This document shows positions 9,701 through 19,619 of a stretch of DNA of 64,000 nucleotides, one piece after another (positions within the stretch are counted from its first letter, which is position 1; each line of letters opens with the position of its first letter). The stretch spans positions 489,501 through 553,500 of the forward strand of contig CAJNDS010000657.1 of the NCBI GenBank assembly GCA_905221605.1. Direction: 5' to 3'. The notes below the pieces were generated by a model. The model was not told where the DNA came from, did no database searches, and saw only the letters and a list, made by a program, of their open reading frames with translations. The translations under genes were made by a program, and so were the position numbers. The stretch comes from Symbiodinium natans. Its lineage: Eukaryota; Sar; Dinophyceae; Suessiales; Symbiodiniaceae.

Positions 9701-12667
9701 TTTAGCCCTCCCTCCCTCCCCTTCCCTCTCTCCGTCGGAAGAACAGAATAAATTATTTCTTGATCCTAAATAAATTATTTTTTGATCCTAAATAAATTTT
9801 CTTGATCCTAAATAAATTTTTTTGATCCGCATCCCGTTTAGGGCTTAGCGGTTTAGGGTTTGGATCCTCTTAAGCCCCCAAAAAGGGGAAATACAAAACG
9901 TCCCAAGGGCCTACCAGGCATCCGACTTCATGTGCGTGTCGGACTCCATGTTATCTACCTTCGCAGTTCTCTAGGGGCCGCGAACTTCGCATAACTGCAG
10001 GTAAGCCTTGTCAATGAGGGTACCCTCTATAATTCATCCGGAAACTTCGCGTAATAGCGGGTGGCGATACATAAGCGGGCCCAGCATTATGCAGCCTTTA
10101 CTATAGAAGGTACCCCTGAAGCCTAAACCCTAAACCCTAAACCCTAAACCCTAAAACCCTAAACCCTAAACCCTAAACCTACAAACCCTAAAGCCTAAAA
10201 TGGGACCATGCTTTTAGAGAACCGGCCTGGATCACGATCTGCCTCTCCACCTCAAGGGCCCCGATCTTGACAGTGTCGTAGAAGGAGCCTCAGGGACCAA
10301 ATGAACACTGACAGGGTTTAGGGTTTAGGGTTTAGGGTTTAGGGTTTAGGGTTTAGGGTTTAGGGTTTAGGGTTTAGGGTTTAGGGTTTAGGGTTTAGGG
10401 TTTAGGGTCTAGACTCTAGGGTCTAGGGTTTAGGGTCCTATGCCTTAATGGGGATTATAAACTATGCTAGTATAGGGTCTACGATGCCAACTTTAGGGTT
10501 CTGGTCATAGGTTGCCTTACTGGGGACAAATTATAGTAGGCCAGGGTATATGATCCAACTTTCAGGGTCCCTAAACCCTAAACCCTAAACCCTAAACCCT
10601 AAACCCTAAACCCTGAACCCTGAACCCTGAACCCTGAACCCTAAACCCTAAACCCTAAACCCTAAACCCTAAACCCTAAACCCGTATCGAAGGCGCCCCC
10701 GTTGGCCACCGTGCCGTCGCCGTAGTGAAAGTTGACCCGGGTGCCAACCTGCTGTGCCCGGCACGACATGCCGATGTCGAAGCGGAGGGTGCCAGCCTAG
10801 CACGCAGAAGCAGATCTTAATATGGGTTTAGGGTTTAGGGTTTGGGGTTTAGGGTTTAGGGTTTAGGGTTTAGGGTTTAGGGTTTAGGGTTTAGGGTTTA
10901 GGGTTTTTAGTTTAGAGTTTAGGGTTTAGAAAATCCTAAACCCTAAACCTTAAACTCTAAACCCTAAACTCTAAACTAAAAACCCTAAACCCTAAACCCT
11001 AAACCCTAAACCCCAAACCCTAAGCCCTAAACCCCAAACCCTAAACCTAAACCCTAAACCCCAAACCCTAAACCCTAAACCCCAAACCCTAAACCCTAAA
11101 CCCCAAACCCCAAACCCTCAAAACCTTGTCCGCCTTGCACCTTGTGCAGTTCACGGCGGGCACCCATAGGTCCGAACTCCCAGTGTCCGGCACCACCTGC
11201 AAAAGCATCCGAAACCCTCTGACTAGGGTTTAGGGTTTAGGGTTTAGGGTTTAGGGTTTAGGGTTTAGGGTTTAGGGTTTAGGGTTTAGGGACTTCGGGT
11301 TCTAGCCTCTCCTGGGCTTTAAGGCTGCTGCTTCGGGCTGATATGGCATTGCAACTAGGTAGTTGCGCTTTCTTCTTCGGCTTTATTCGGATTTCTAGGG
11401 CTTATAGGGAACCCAACACACCCGAAACCCTAAACCCTGGGTATAGCCCAGAACTCCAAAATTGCGCCCTTGTGGAGGCCGGTGACCCGCCTGGAATCTC
11501 TGCGGCGGCTTGCCTGGGCAGTCCCCGCCCACCTCGATGTCCACGTGGTACCTATAAGATGCTCTCGGTTTGGGGTTTAGGGTTTAGGGCTTTTGGGGTT
11601 TAGGGGTTTTTGGGGTTTAGGGTTTTTGGGGTTTAGGGTTTAGGGTTAGGGGTTGGGGGCTCAGGGAGGCTTCAATCTACAGCCGAACAAGGCAAGCGCC
11701 CCAATGCCCGGACCGCTCGCGAAGCCCACGGCAGTCGAGGCGCTGGACGTTGTCGTAGTTGCCCAAGTGGTTTGGGTACCTGGAAACCCTAAACCCTAAA
11801 CCCTAAACCCTAAACCCTAAACCCTAAACCCTAAACCCTAAACCCCTAAACCCTAAACCCTAGTGCTCTGAAGCCCACCACCGTAGGGAGGCTGCTTTCT
11901 ATGCATCCGCACAGGAATTGTTCAGAAACGAAGGCCTAGCTTTTTAGACCCCGAAAATACTAGAACCACCTTGACAGAACCCCCCCCCCCCCCCCCCCTC
12001 TGATTTGCGCAGTTTTTTTCGAAACCTCCATCACTTGGAGCATGTTCAATTTCAAAGTCCCTCAGTCACCCGCCCAGGTGCGAGTCGGCGGGCGTCTTCA
12101 GCCGCCGACCCAGCAGTGGCCCCGGGATTGAGACTGGCCTCAACGGCCTTGGTGGATCCAATATTACAAGTCGAAACCCTAAACCCTAAACAGTAAATCC
12201 TCAACCCTAAACCCCAAACCCCTACAGGGTTTAGGGTTCTTTTAGGTTATAGGTTTGAGGAATGAATCCCAAGTCCTTCAGGGCGGAGGTAAGGTAGACG
12301 GGGCGAGGTATGGAGCAGCTAAGAACCTCTCACCATGCCCCTCGACTCATCCCCACGCCCGCGGCCAAGAATGCAATAATTTAGGGCTTCAAGGGACTAT
12401 AGGGGTGTAGGGTATAGTATAGTTTTGTTTTTGTTGGGGGGGGGGGTGGTTTAGGGAATGTAATAATTTGGGGTTTCTAGGGTCTATAGGGGTGGAGGGT
12501 AGAGTTTTGTTTTTTTGGGGGGGCCGGGGTGGGGGGGTGTTAGGGTCTAGTTTGCAACCTGGAGGCAGGACAATCCTCCCCGTAGGCGCCTCCTCTGCCA
12601 AAGCCCTCAACGTCCAAAAGGCGAGGAGAAGGCGCAGCGGAAGGAAGAGGAGGAGGGAAACAGCCAT
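718..12667 (-). CDS. Pepsin-like aspartic protease (family A1), about 17 exons
   Basis: Secreted or vacuolar A1 endopeptidase that would cut peptide bonds with two catalytic aspartates. Exons, 5' to 3': 12667-12559; two uncertain propeptide exons near 12.1 and 11.75 kb; 11551-11491; 11196-11125; 10796-10682 (or to 10697); 10288-10227; 9958-9923; 7789-7686; 7160-7079; 6414-6317; 4959-4877; 4618-4552; 3522 to about 3484; 2044 to about 2000; about 1500-1416; 820-718 (stop 718-720). Family landmarks appear in the right order: signal peptide, YHVDIEVG, first active site DTGSSDLWVP, flap HYGDGTV, DTVKIG, DGILGLA, QLVIGNPD, second active site VDSGSSLL, FTGC, MSPDEF, PLIFGMT and FMRAFYTTFDMKNGRIGF. 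From 11551 to 3484 every exon phase fits. Introns use GT-AG, GC-AG and GA-AG. The propeptide and the exons near 2.0 and 1.45 kb are less certain. The second site reads DSGSS where DTGTS is usual; the catalytic Asp is kept. Confidence 0.9.
1230..1329. mobile_element. Inverted-repeat element, family GCTYAAGAACCYCCCC (three copies)
   Basis: The arms TGCTCAAGAACCCTCCCCC and GGGGGGGTTCTTAAGGAG pair. Related copies: 13321-13415 (TTTGCTTAAGAACCTCCCCC with GGGGTGGTTCTTAAGC) and 39868-39974 (TTTGCTTTAGAACCCCCC with GGGGTTCTCAAGCAA). Confidence 0.7.
1530..1660. repeat. (TTTAGGG)n array
   Basis: About 18 nearly perfect units. On the transcribed strand this is the CCCTAAA end of the intron just upstream of the protease exon near 1.45 kb. 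Confidence 0.9.
3842..4036. repeat. Homogenised 8-bp telomere variants (GGGTTTGA, then GGGTCTGA)
   Basis: A short TTTAGGG run passes into about nine GGGTTTGA units and then about eight GGGTCTGA units. Local spread of single variants points to slippage or unequal exchange. Confidence 0.85.
5731..5846. mobile_element. MITE-like element, family TGGGYGGCTRTCAA, copy 1
   Basis: The left arm ACATGGGCGGCTATCAAGAT and right arm GACAACCGCCCACATGT pair over about 35 bp, with the inner blocks ATCCCTTTTGGGGTACC and GGATCCAAAAAGGGAC. A second copy lies at 17341-17453. Confidence 0.75.
7174..7345. repeat. (TTTAGGG)n array passing into TTTGGGG
   Basis: About 20 TTTAGGG units are followed by four TTTGGGG units. 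The array lies in the protease intron between 7161 and 7685. Confidence 0.9.
7790..9922 (-). other. 2.1-kb GA-AG introner intron of the protease, with a nested composite element
   Basis: The exon ending AAG TCG at 9923 joins the exon starting GAT GGC ATT at 7789 to give KSDGILGLA, the conserved protease motif. The junction is flanked by a 5-bp direct repeat, GGATG. The intron ends are an imperfect inverted repeat: 5' CCTGGTAGGCCCTTGGGA and 3' AGGGCCATCCATCCCAGG. Essentially the same termini bound intron 2 of the WCxWVP gene. The interior was later invaded by the composite element at 7859-9829, which lengthened the intron about tenfold. Confidence 0.8.
7859..9829. mobile_element. Composite low-complexity element bounded by inverted GATCAAAAAAT repeats
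   Basis: The left end (7859-7945) holds four copies of a GGATCAAAAAAtaaTTTATT-like unit, and the right end (9746-9829) holds four copies of its reverse complement. Inside, in order: a roughly 39-bp tandem repeat around CAGCATTTCTGAGTTTCCAG (8000-8260); about 700 bp of TATTGTATAT-type repeat (8290-8980); three diverged copies of a unit with AAGCAAGCTTGCCCGG and a long G or C run (9000-9290); AT-rich DNA; and a CTTCCTTG/CTTC microsatellite (9530-9720). I see no transposase. Inverted ends with simple-repeat blocks suggest a non-autonomous mobile element. Confidence 0.6.
10797..11124 (-). other. Hairpin intron built from inverted telomere-like repeats
   Basis: This 328-nt GT-AG intron lies between two certain protease exons. 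On the transcribed strand it begins GTTTTGAGGG, runs through about 20 units of TTTGGGG/TTTAGGG, turns at a palindrome near 10935 and continues as about a dozen CCCTAAA units. A short unique tail ends in CTAG. The two halves are complementary, so the intron RNA can fold into one long stem with the exons at its base. Confidence 0.85.
11125..11196 (-). CDS. Aspartic protease exon carrying the first active-site motif
   Basis: The exon is 24 codons long and starts after the acceptor TTTTGCAG. It reads VVPDTGSSDLWVPAV and then NCTRCKADK. DTGSS is the first catalytic motif of A1 proteases. The donor is AAG|GTTTTG. It joins in phase to the upstream exon 11491-11551 (YHVDIEVGG, then CPGKPPQRFQ), which ends at a GC donor, and to the downstream exon 10682-10796 (AGTLRFDIG to the flap HYGDGTVANG). 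Confidence 0.92.
12559..12667 (-). CDS. First exon of the aspartic protease: start codon and signal peptide
   Basis: The ATG at 12665-12667 opens a classic signal peptide: MAVSLLLFLPLRLLLAFW, then TLRALAEEAP, with likely cleavage after the ALA. The exon ends CCT CCA G with a GT donor at 12558. This start fits an A1 protease entering the secretory pathway. The next two exons, which should carry the propeptide, lie near 12.08-12.18 and 11.68-11.77 kb. Each is open in more than one frame there, so I cannot fix the join. Confidence 0.7.
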
Positions 12668-12952
12668 TGCCGGGAGGCCAAACTCTAACTGAACAAACAG
12701 ATTCTAACATCTGCCCGTCTGTCTATGTGCCGCAGAAGGTCACAAGGTCTAAGCACCTACACGCGTTGCAGGGTTGAGGGTTTGGGTGGGCTGAGGGCTC
12801 GGAAGGCCCAGGGTTGAGGCTCGTTGCAGGGCTGAGCCTCGTTTGATTGCTTAAACGGCCTAAAGGTTGGTCTTGCCTCAAGTCTACAAATCATGAAGCT
12901 TAGCGGGGTGAGGATCATAACTCTAATGAGGGCCTAGGGTCTTGCGTAGGCT

Positions 12953-13018
12953 TCGGGTTTCGGGTTTCGGGTTTCGGGTTTCGGGTTTCGGGTTTCGGGT
13001 TTCGGGTTTCGGGTTTCA
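12953..13018. repeat. (TTTCGGG)n variant array
   Basis: Nine TTTCGGG units, flanked by ordinary TTTAGGG. Shorter TTTCGGG runs occur at 39137-39165 and 61586-61608. Confidence 0.9.
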
Positions 13019-14920
13019 AGTTTAGGGTTTAGGGTTTCGTTCATTCACCATGGACGTTGCGTTGGCCCACGTGCGCGGAGGACGTGTCGCCCTGATTGGC
13101 GAGGAGCCGCGCAGCTCCGGGCGAGTCATGGCATGAGATCACCCAGAGAGGGTTTAGGGTTTAGGGTTTAGGGTTTAGGGTTTAGGGTTTAGGGTTTAGG
13201 GTTTAGGGTTTAGGGTTTAGCCTGATTCCTACTAATTGCATAAGAACCTCCCCAAAAAAGAACTAGAATCTCAAGGAACAGCTGTTTTGCAAGGGTACCC
13301 AGTTCAAAGTACAGCTACTATTTGCTTAAGAACCTCCCCCCAAAAAGAATTATGATCCCTATATTGCCCTAGTACGGAGAAAGCCTTGATTTTTGGGGTG
13401 GTTCTTAAGCGATAACAGATTATGCGCGCGGATTCTTGACTTGAAGCTATATGGCCAGAGCATGCTTCTTTGGGAACAAAGAGTTGACTTAGCCAGCAAG
13501 ATTCAAGAAAAGAATCCTGGCTTCTGGAGCATTCTGACCGCACAGGGCCCCTAAAACCCTAAACCCAAAAACCTAAACCTCAAACACTGTAATGTTGGAC
13601 CCTCTTTGATGTGGGCCCCCCCCCCCCCTCCCCCTGAACAGTCGAGGCTGGATTTGTCCCTGTTTAGACGCTCCCGGAGGTTTACATGATTTTAATAGGG
13701 AGGAGTGTAGATAAGTCTAAAAGGGGCAGCGATGCCCGGCTATCTTTTTAAAGGAGCGCCGCCTGGAATTTTCTTACGGCGCCCGGACGATTTGCATGTA
13801 AAGAGGGACCCCCAAACAGTCAGGGTGTCCTGAAAAAAATCGGCGAAATTGTCTTGAAAGAGGAGGCCCCTACTAAACAGGGTCCAAGATTAATCCCCAG
13901 AGTCCCAAAAAGATTTCACTTCCCATTCGTCCAACGCTTAGAGGGTTCGCACCTCAACCCTAAACCCTAGGGAGGAGAGTGGGCTAAACTAAACCCAAGA
14001 GGCAGCTTGGTACGCCGTCCATGAAGACCTGAAGCTTGCGCCTCAGACGACGTTTGGAGGCTGGGAACCGTGTATAAAAACTCTCAACCCGAAACCCTAA
14101 GCCCTAAACCCTAAACCCGAAGCCCTGTTTTAGAGTTGAGGGTTAAGCACACTACGGTCCCTCTTCGTGGGTCCTTCTCCAAACACAGCCCATGTATGTT
14201 TAGGACCACTATGGATGCAGGGAGTCTTACGAAGTGCCTTGCAACGCATGGTATTGCGCGCATGCTTGCAAGCAGAAAGCGACCGAATGGGGTTCTGCAG
14301 GAGGGGTTGGGGCATGTCGGCCGTTGATGGTAAACCCTAAATGGCCTTGACGTCTGAAGTATAACGGGGGTTGAAATAATTAATAAAGGAAAAGCTGCCC
14401 CTCCATCCAATCGGCTGCAAGCAGGGCGCCCGGTGGAAGCGAGCGTCTCCGGAACGAGAAAGATGGCCGGGAGCCGGTCGCCGTCGTTGCCTGCTTGCGT
14501 GCACTGTAGGAGGAACGCAATCAGTTCCGATCCAAGAACTTGACAGCCAATAAACTCAAGAAAACTCATATCAATATTTGGGCTTGGGGTTTATGAGAGC
14601 GGCCCTCCGATGTAGGAAGTTGCAGCTCAGACTCGCTACGCAACGAGCGATCACTCAAGCTGACTCAAGCTATGCTTTCCTTGCTGGCGGTACAGAAACC
14701 CCCGCCTCACAAACCCCAAGCCCGAACCTAATTTGTGCAACCCCCCGGGTTTAGGGTCCGGGGTTTAGGGTTTGGGGTTTAGGGCCCCCCCCCAAAACCC
14801 GTCAAGCCCTAGACCCTGAAACCTACCTTAGCTGAATTTCCATGCTCTTGAAACCCCAATTCCACCAAGAACCCTAAACCGCGATCTATAATATTAGCTA
14901 GGGTTTCTAAAACTTAGTAA

Positions 14921-15014
14921 AGGATTACCTAAAGATTACCTAGAGATTGCCTAAAGATTACCTAAAGATTACCTAAAGATTCCCTAAAGATTGCCTAAAG
15001 ATTACCTAAAGATA
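14921..15014. repeat. 11-bp tandem repeat AAGATTACCTA
   Basis: About eight units (consensus AAGATTACCTA, with G, C and A variants). It replaces the telomere-like repeat on one side of the exon candidate at 15015-15095. Confidence 0.85.
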
Positions 15015-15095
15015 CGGATGAGTGGCAGCAGCCGTTCCCTGTCGCGGAGAAGTGGAGGATGCTTAGGTAGTCGCTCCTGGCAGGCCAGGGGTCCC
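15015..15095 (-). CDS. Isolated exon candidate
   Basis: After the acceptor CTGCCAG the minus strand reads SDYLSILHFSATGNGCCHSS and ends beside an 11-bp tandem repeat. It may belong to the 3' part of the CCP-like gene. Confidence 0.35.
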
Positions 15096-15330
15096 AGAGG
15101 GTTTAGGATTTAAAGTTTAGGGTTTAGGGTTTAGGGTTTAGGGTTTAGGGTTTAGGGCTTCGGCTTGTAGGGTTTGGGGCTTGAACTCGGGGTTGAGATG
15201 AGAGCTTCGGACCATGAAATTCTGGGATCGAGCCTGGGAGCCTTGCAAGAGTGCTTCCAGCATGGACTACCGAAACCGCGCACACCATACAGTCAGAGGC
15301 TCCTCAAGATCGAAATTCTACAATATGCCT

Positions 15331-15429
15331 TGGGATGTTCCCCCTATGCTAACCGTCCTGAGAAGGGAATACAGTACCCCCGATTAGAAATCCCTACCTA
15401 GGACTGTGAGCATAACGGGGAACATCCCA
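15331..15429. mobile_element. MITE-like inverted-repeat element, family GGGATGTTCCCCC, copy 1
   Basis: A 99-bp element with arms GGGATGTTCCCCCTATGCTA at the left and TAACGGGGAACATCCC at the right, both followed inward by AACCGTCCT/AGGACTG. Other copies lie at 38324-38417, 38885-38979 and 60195-60293. The arms are conserved and the centres differ, as expected for non-autonomous inverted-repeat elements or introners. Confidence 0.75.
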
Positions 15430-16954
15430 AAACATACCATGCTCCACAGAGTTCCAGATATTTCTCTTAAGACACTGGTGGTGTAAGTGTAAATGGGGGG
15501 CCTAATACAGGCGCCTTCATCATTAGTCCGACCCCCATATGAAGCTGAAAAAGGGGGGGGGGGGGGGTTCTCCAGGGTCCGATGCTGCGAGTGCCGCACT
15601 AAACCCCCCAAAATCAGGCCGTGGCAGCCCGGCCGGCTCCAGCACGGCAAGCTCCAACGACAGCGTGAACTCTGGGGTCATTCGCACCTGCACGTTTACT
15701 CAGACTCTCTACTCCTCTTAGAACCAGAATAAAAAGGGTTTAGCGTTTAGGGCTTAGGGTTTCGGGTTTAGGGATGCTTCTTGTAATATCCCTTGGCTTA
15801 TACTCCCTTAGAACCATGATAAAATTGACATGTTTCATATCCCCTTGAGGTTTTATATGGACAAAAATGAAAAAGAAGTCCGATGGGAGCTATAGTGCTT
15901 GGTAGCCCAGCAACCATATATGGGGGTCTACGAAAACCAATATAGATCCCCAAAAACAAAGAATCAGGACCCCAATAATCGCAATTTCGGAAACCTGCTA
16001 ACCCCTAAACCCTAAACCCTATGAGGGCGCCCCCTTTTCTTGGGATGGCTACTTTATCAGGGAACCCTTGAACTAAGAAAGCGGAAAAGGGTTTAGGGTT
16101 TAGGGTTTAGGGCTTAGGGCTTAGGGTTTAGGGTTTAGGGTTTAGAGATAGGGTTTAGGGGGGTACCAGTGGGCTGCCAAGTTTACGGATTTATAGATAC
16201 TTGGAGCTCGCGGCTTTTCAGGGCTTCAGCAAACGGCTTGAGGGTGTAGGGTTACTTATCCTGGATGCTTTCTACCCCGAGCTCCTTCCCTCATCTCCCT
16301 CTGTATTTGCTGAATTTTCCTCGTATGACTTCCTTCGTTTTCCTCATGCGAGGTTTCCCTTCTCTAAGATCATTCTTGCTCGCAGAATTCTTCCTCTGTG
16401 TGTGTTTCAGGTCAGGCAAGCGAGATATTGAGGGTTTTGAACCTTCCCGGCCGCCTGATTGCTAAGGAGGTGGCCCTGCGAGACCTCGAAGGAGTCGAAC
16501 CTCGCCAGTGCGCACATTTATTGGGGTAAGGACCCGTGTTATCATCTGCTGGCTACAGAGAAGAGACCCTAAACCCTAAAGCCTAAACTCTAAACCCTGT
16601 CAGATAGCCAAGTTGGGAAGTCCTAAAGCCCCTAAACCCGACATGGTTAGAGGGGTTCGTTCCAAGTGGCAGTCTGCCTTTCAAGCCGAGACCAGAGAAG
16701 AGATTCGGCCTTTTCGGTGAACGGGGAGAGACCCTGTGCACCCCAAACCCCCATACATATGTAAACTAAACCCTCAAACCTACATACTGATAAACCCCAC
16801 AGCCTAAACTTCTGAACCCTCAACTACACGCCCTAACCCTAAACCCTAAACCCTAAACCCCAAACCCTAACCCCTAAACCCTAAACCCTAAACCCTAAAC
16901 CCTAAACCGCCAACCCTAAGAAAGATGAAGAGCTGAGCTCACGGGCCCCCAGAG

Positions 16955-18075
16955 ACGGATTTGCACGTACTGCTGCCAGCCCTGGCGGCCGCAGAGAAGG
17001 TCTGCAGTGGCTCCTCAGTAAGTTTGGGGCTTAGGGTTTAGGGTTTGGGGTTTAGGGTTTGGGGTTTGGGGTTTGGGGTTTAGGGTTTAGGGTTTAGGGT
17101 TTGGGGTTTGGGGTTTAGGGTTTAAAGGTTTAGGGTTTAGGGCTTGGGGCTTGGGGTCTGGGGTTTGGGGTTTGGGGTTTAGGGTTTGGGGTTTGGGGTT
17201 TGGGGTTTAGTGGCGCTGGTGATGCTTTAGGACTTAGGGTTGATAGGCTGCGAGAGGAGCGCGGGGGCTTTTTTACGTGCCCTGCATACGGAACCCAACA
17301 CCTGCGACCGCAAGGTAAACCCTGACTCATCTACGATCCCTATTTGGGTGGCTGTCAAAATTGTAATCCCTTTTGGGGTACCGTAAATATTAGGTGCTGT
17401 ATTCTAACAGGGATCCAAAAAGGGACTATAATTTAAGTGACAACCACCCATATCCTAAGCCCGAAACCCTAAACTCTCCCCGAAAGGGGCGGGTCCAAGG
17501 AGCGAAAGCCGCTCCGGCACTGCAGCGGACACATCTGGGCCAGGAGTCCGTTTAGGGTTTAGGGTTAAGGGTAGTTTAGAGTCTAGGGTTTAGGGTTTAG
17601 GGTTTAGGGTTAGGGCTGGGTGGTGGGTCCAGGGGCTCTGAGTTGAAGGGGCACTGGAGCTCTGGGGTTTGGCCTTTCTGGGGCTTATCGGGCTTCGTAA
17701 AGGAGCGGGATCTTCAACTCTTCAACGCGAGTCGCGGCGTTTGTGAAGGAGTTGCTAAGTCGGATCTTCAATGTGGTTTGAAGGTTGCGCAGTGGGGTTC
17801 CGAATGTAGCTGGGCCACGGCTACGCACACTCTGGCCACGCTGGCCACATGGAACTCGGCCAAAGTGACCCATGTAACCAAACTTCGAGCCTTACAAAGC
17901 CGAGATCATGTGATGCCGCTCGTTTTTGGGGATGCTTCTAGGCCTCGAAACCGTGAACCCGAAGCCCTAAACCCGAAACCCTAAACCCCCAAATCCTGAA
18001 CATATCCCAGCCTTCCCATAGCGAAGCCCGCTGCAAGCGCTGAGGCTTCCTGGCAGCGAGTTGGCGATGCTGCCT
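16955..18075 (-). CDS. Exon candidates, possibly the 3' part of the first CCP-like gene
   Basis: Two spacers read as Cys-rich on the minus strand: about 18070-18010 (CPGSIANSLPGSLSACSGLR) and about 17545-17480 (LLAQMCPLQCRSGFRSLDP). Their order fits a CCP module. A third spacer (16960-17015) is open on both strands; its plus-strand frame (TDLHVLLPALAAAEKVCSGS, then GTAAGT) is equally plausible, so orientation is uncertain there. Confidence 0.3.
17341..17453. mobile_element. MITE-like element, family TGGGYGGCTRTCAA, copy 2
   Basis: The arms TATTTGGGTGGCTGTCAAAA and GTGACAACCACCCATAT flank the same inner blocks as copy 1 (AATCCCTTTTGGGGTACC and GGGATCCAAAAAGGGAC). Confidence 0.75.
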
Positions 18076-18185
18076 GGGCAGGAGAAGGGCTTAGGGTTTG
18101 AACAGGGTCTTGGGGTTGGGGTTTAGAGTTTAGAGTTTAGGCTTTAGGGTTTAGGGCTTAGGGTCTAGGGTTTAGGGTTTAGGGT

Positions 18186-18365
18186 TTGGGGTTTGGGGTT
18201 TGGGGTTTGGGGTTTGGGGTTTGGGGTTTGGGGTTTGGGGTTTGGGGTTTGGGGTTTGGGGTTTGGGGTTTGGGGTTTGTGGTTTGGGGTTTGGGGTTTG
18301 GGGTTTGGGGTTTGGGGTTTGGGGTTTGGGGTTTGGGGTTTGGGGTTTGGGGTTTGGGGTTTAGG
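18186..18365. repeat. (TTTGGGG)n array
   Basis: About 25 TTTGGGG units with a single T-for-G change. All frames are open, which produces spurious GFGVWGL-type open reading frames. Confidence 0.9.
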
Positions 18366-19299
18366 GTTTGGGCTTTAGGTTTTACGGCTCAGGGTGTAGG
18401 GTTTGGGCTTGCAGGGTGGGTTTCTCCTGCTTGGGGTGTTTCGTGGAAGTGGACAGGTTTTGGGGCTCCAGGGCTCCAGGGCCCTCTACGGGGTCACTGG
18501 ATGCCAGCTTTAGTATCCAGACTTCTATTCCGCCACTTGGAGTGGAACGTCAAGGGCCCGAGACCACAAAAGATAAATCCCCAAAAAGCCCTAAAACCCT
18601 TAAGCCCTTGAAGCCCCCAAAAAAACCCAAGTTTCGGGGCCTGTGCAGGCTTAGGCCGGCACCTACCGTGCCGCAGGTCCGGCCGCAACCTGAGATCCCA
18701 GCTGAACTTATCTGAACTTCGAGGGTTTTAGGGGTACAGGGGGGGGGGGGGGTTGGGGCAAGGGGGGGGGTTATTGGGGGGGGCTTAGGAGCTATAGACC
18801 CTAGCGGGTTTCGGGCAACAAACATCCGAAGCTCGGAATGTGCTCGTCTCGTTGGTGCAGCTGTGTTCTTGATCTTCTGGATCTCTTGTTAGTAGCCATT
18901 GCCTCCTTATTTGCAGGTGCAAGGACTGGCTTAGGGCTTACTGGGTTTCAAACTTCCGGGTGTACGGTTTCCCTAAACCCTAAACCCTAAACCCCAAAAC
19001 CCTCAAGACGAAATAAATAGAAATTGCATGTGTTCTCATTTTGAATTTCCAAGTTATTTGTCTAAACAGCTGACAAGCTGAGTTTAAGTAGTCAAGTCAC
19101 TTCAAGTCACTTCAATTCAAAACCACCGCAAAGCCAGGCTGGCTGAAAGCCCCTTTACCAATGCCTGCGTCTGCGAGCAAAAAACAAAAGGAAGGGGCTT
19201 CGCATGATGAGTATCTGCGAGCAAAAAGGGAGGGAAGGGCTTCGTGCATGAGTTGCATGGAACCTTGAGCCAAGGAGCATGTAACGAGGGAGGGGTTAT

Positions 19300-19575
19300 G
19301 AGCGCACGGACAAAAATCACAGAACAAATCCCACATATACAATGGTCCCAGCGACGACCGCAAGCCCGTAAAACAAACGTCTGACGACAAAACGTCACGG
19401 AACAAATCGTACATATACTATGGCCCCAGCGACTCGCGACGACCAGACTCCCACAAAGCAAACATCACGGAACAAATCGTGCATATATCATGGTCCCAGC
19501 GACGACAAAACGTCACGGAACAAATCGTACGTATACTATGTCCCAGTCCCAGCGACGACCAGAATCCCACAAAGC
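19300..19575. repeat. Tandem repeat, unit about 50-75 bp
   Basis: Four to five copies of a unit with ACGGAACAAATCGTACATAT and GGTCCCAGCGACGAC. Spacing varies. It lies at the edge of the unrecognised coding island. Confidence 0.75.
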
Positions 19576-19619
19576 AGCTTCTGCCTCTATGGACTCTTGG
19601 AGCTCACAGACGGCGCTAG

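Noticed and set aside
8549-9773. 317-codon plus-strand open frame
   Set aside because: It runs through TATTGT, TTCC and CTTCCTTG microsatellites within the composite element; the composition explains it.
16470-16540. tRNA-like B box (GGTTCGACTCC) on the minus strand
   Set aside because: No A box, acceptor stem or anticodon arm could be built around it.
18186-18611. Open frames with GFGVWGLGFGVWGL repeats (also 39173, 25633 and 57682)
   Set aside because: They are translations of TTTGGGG/TTTAGGG arrays; a 7-bp unit without stops is open in every frame. No coding evidence beyond the repeat.
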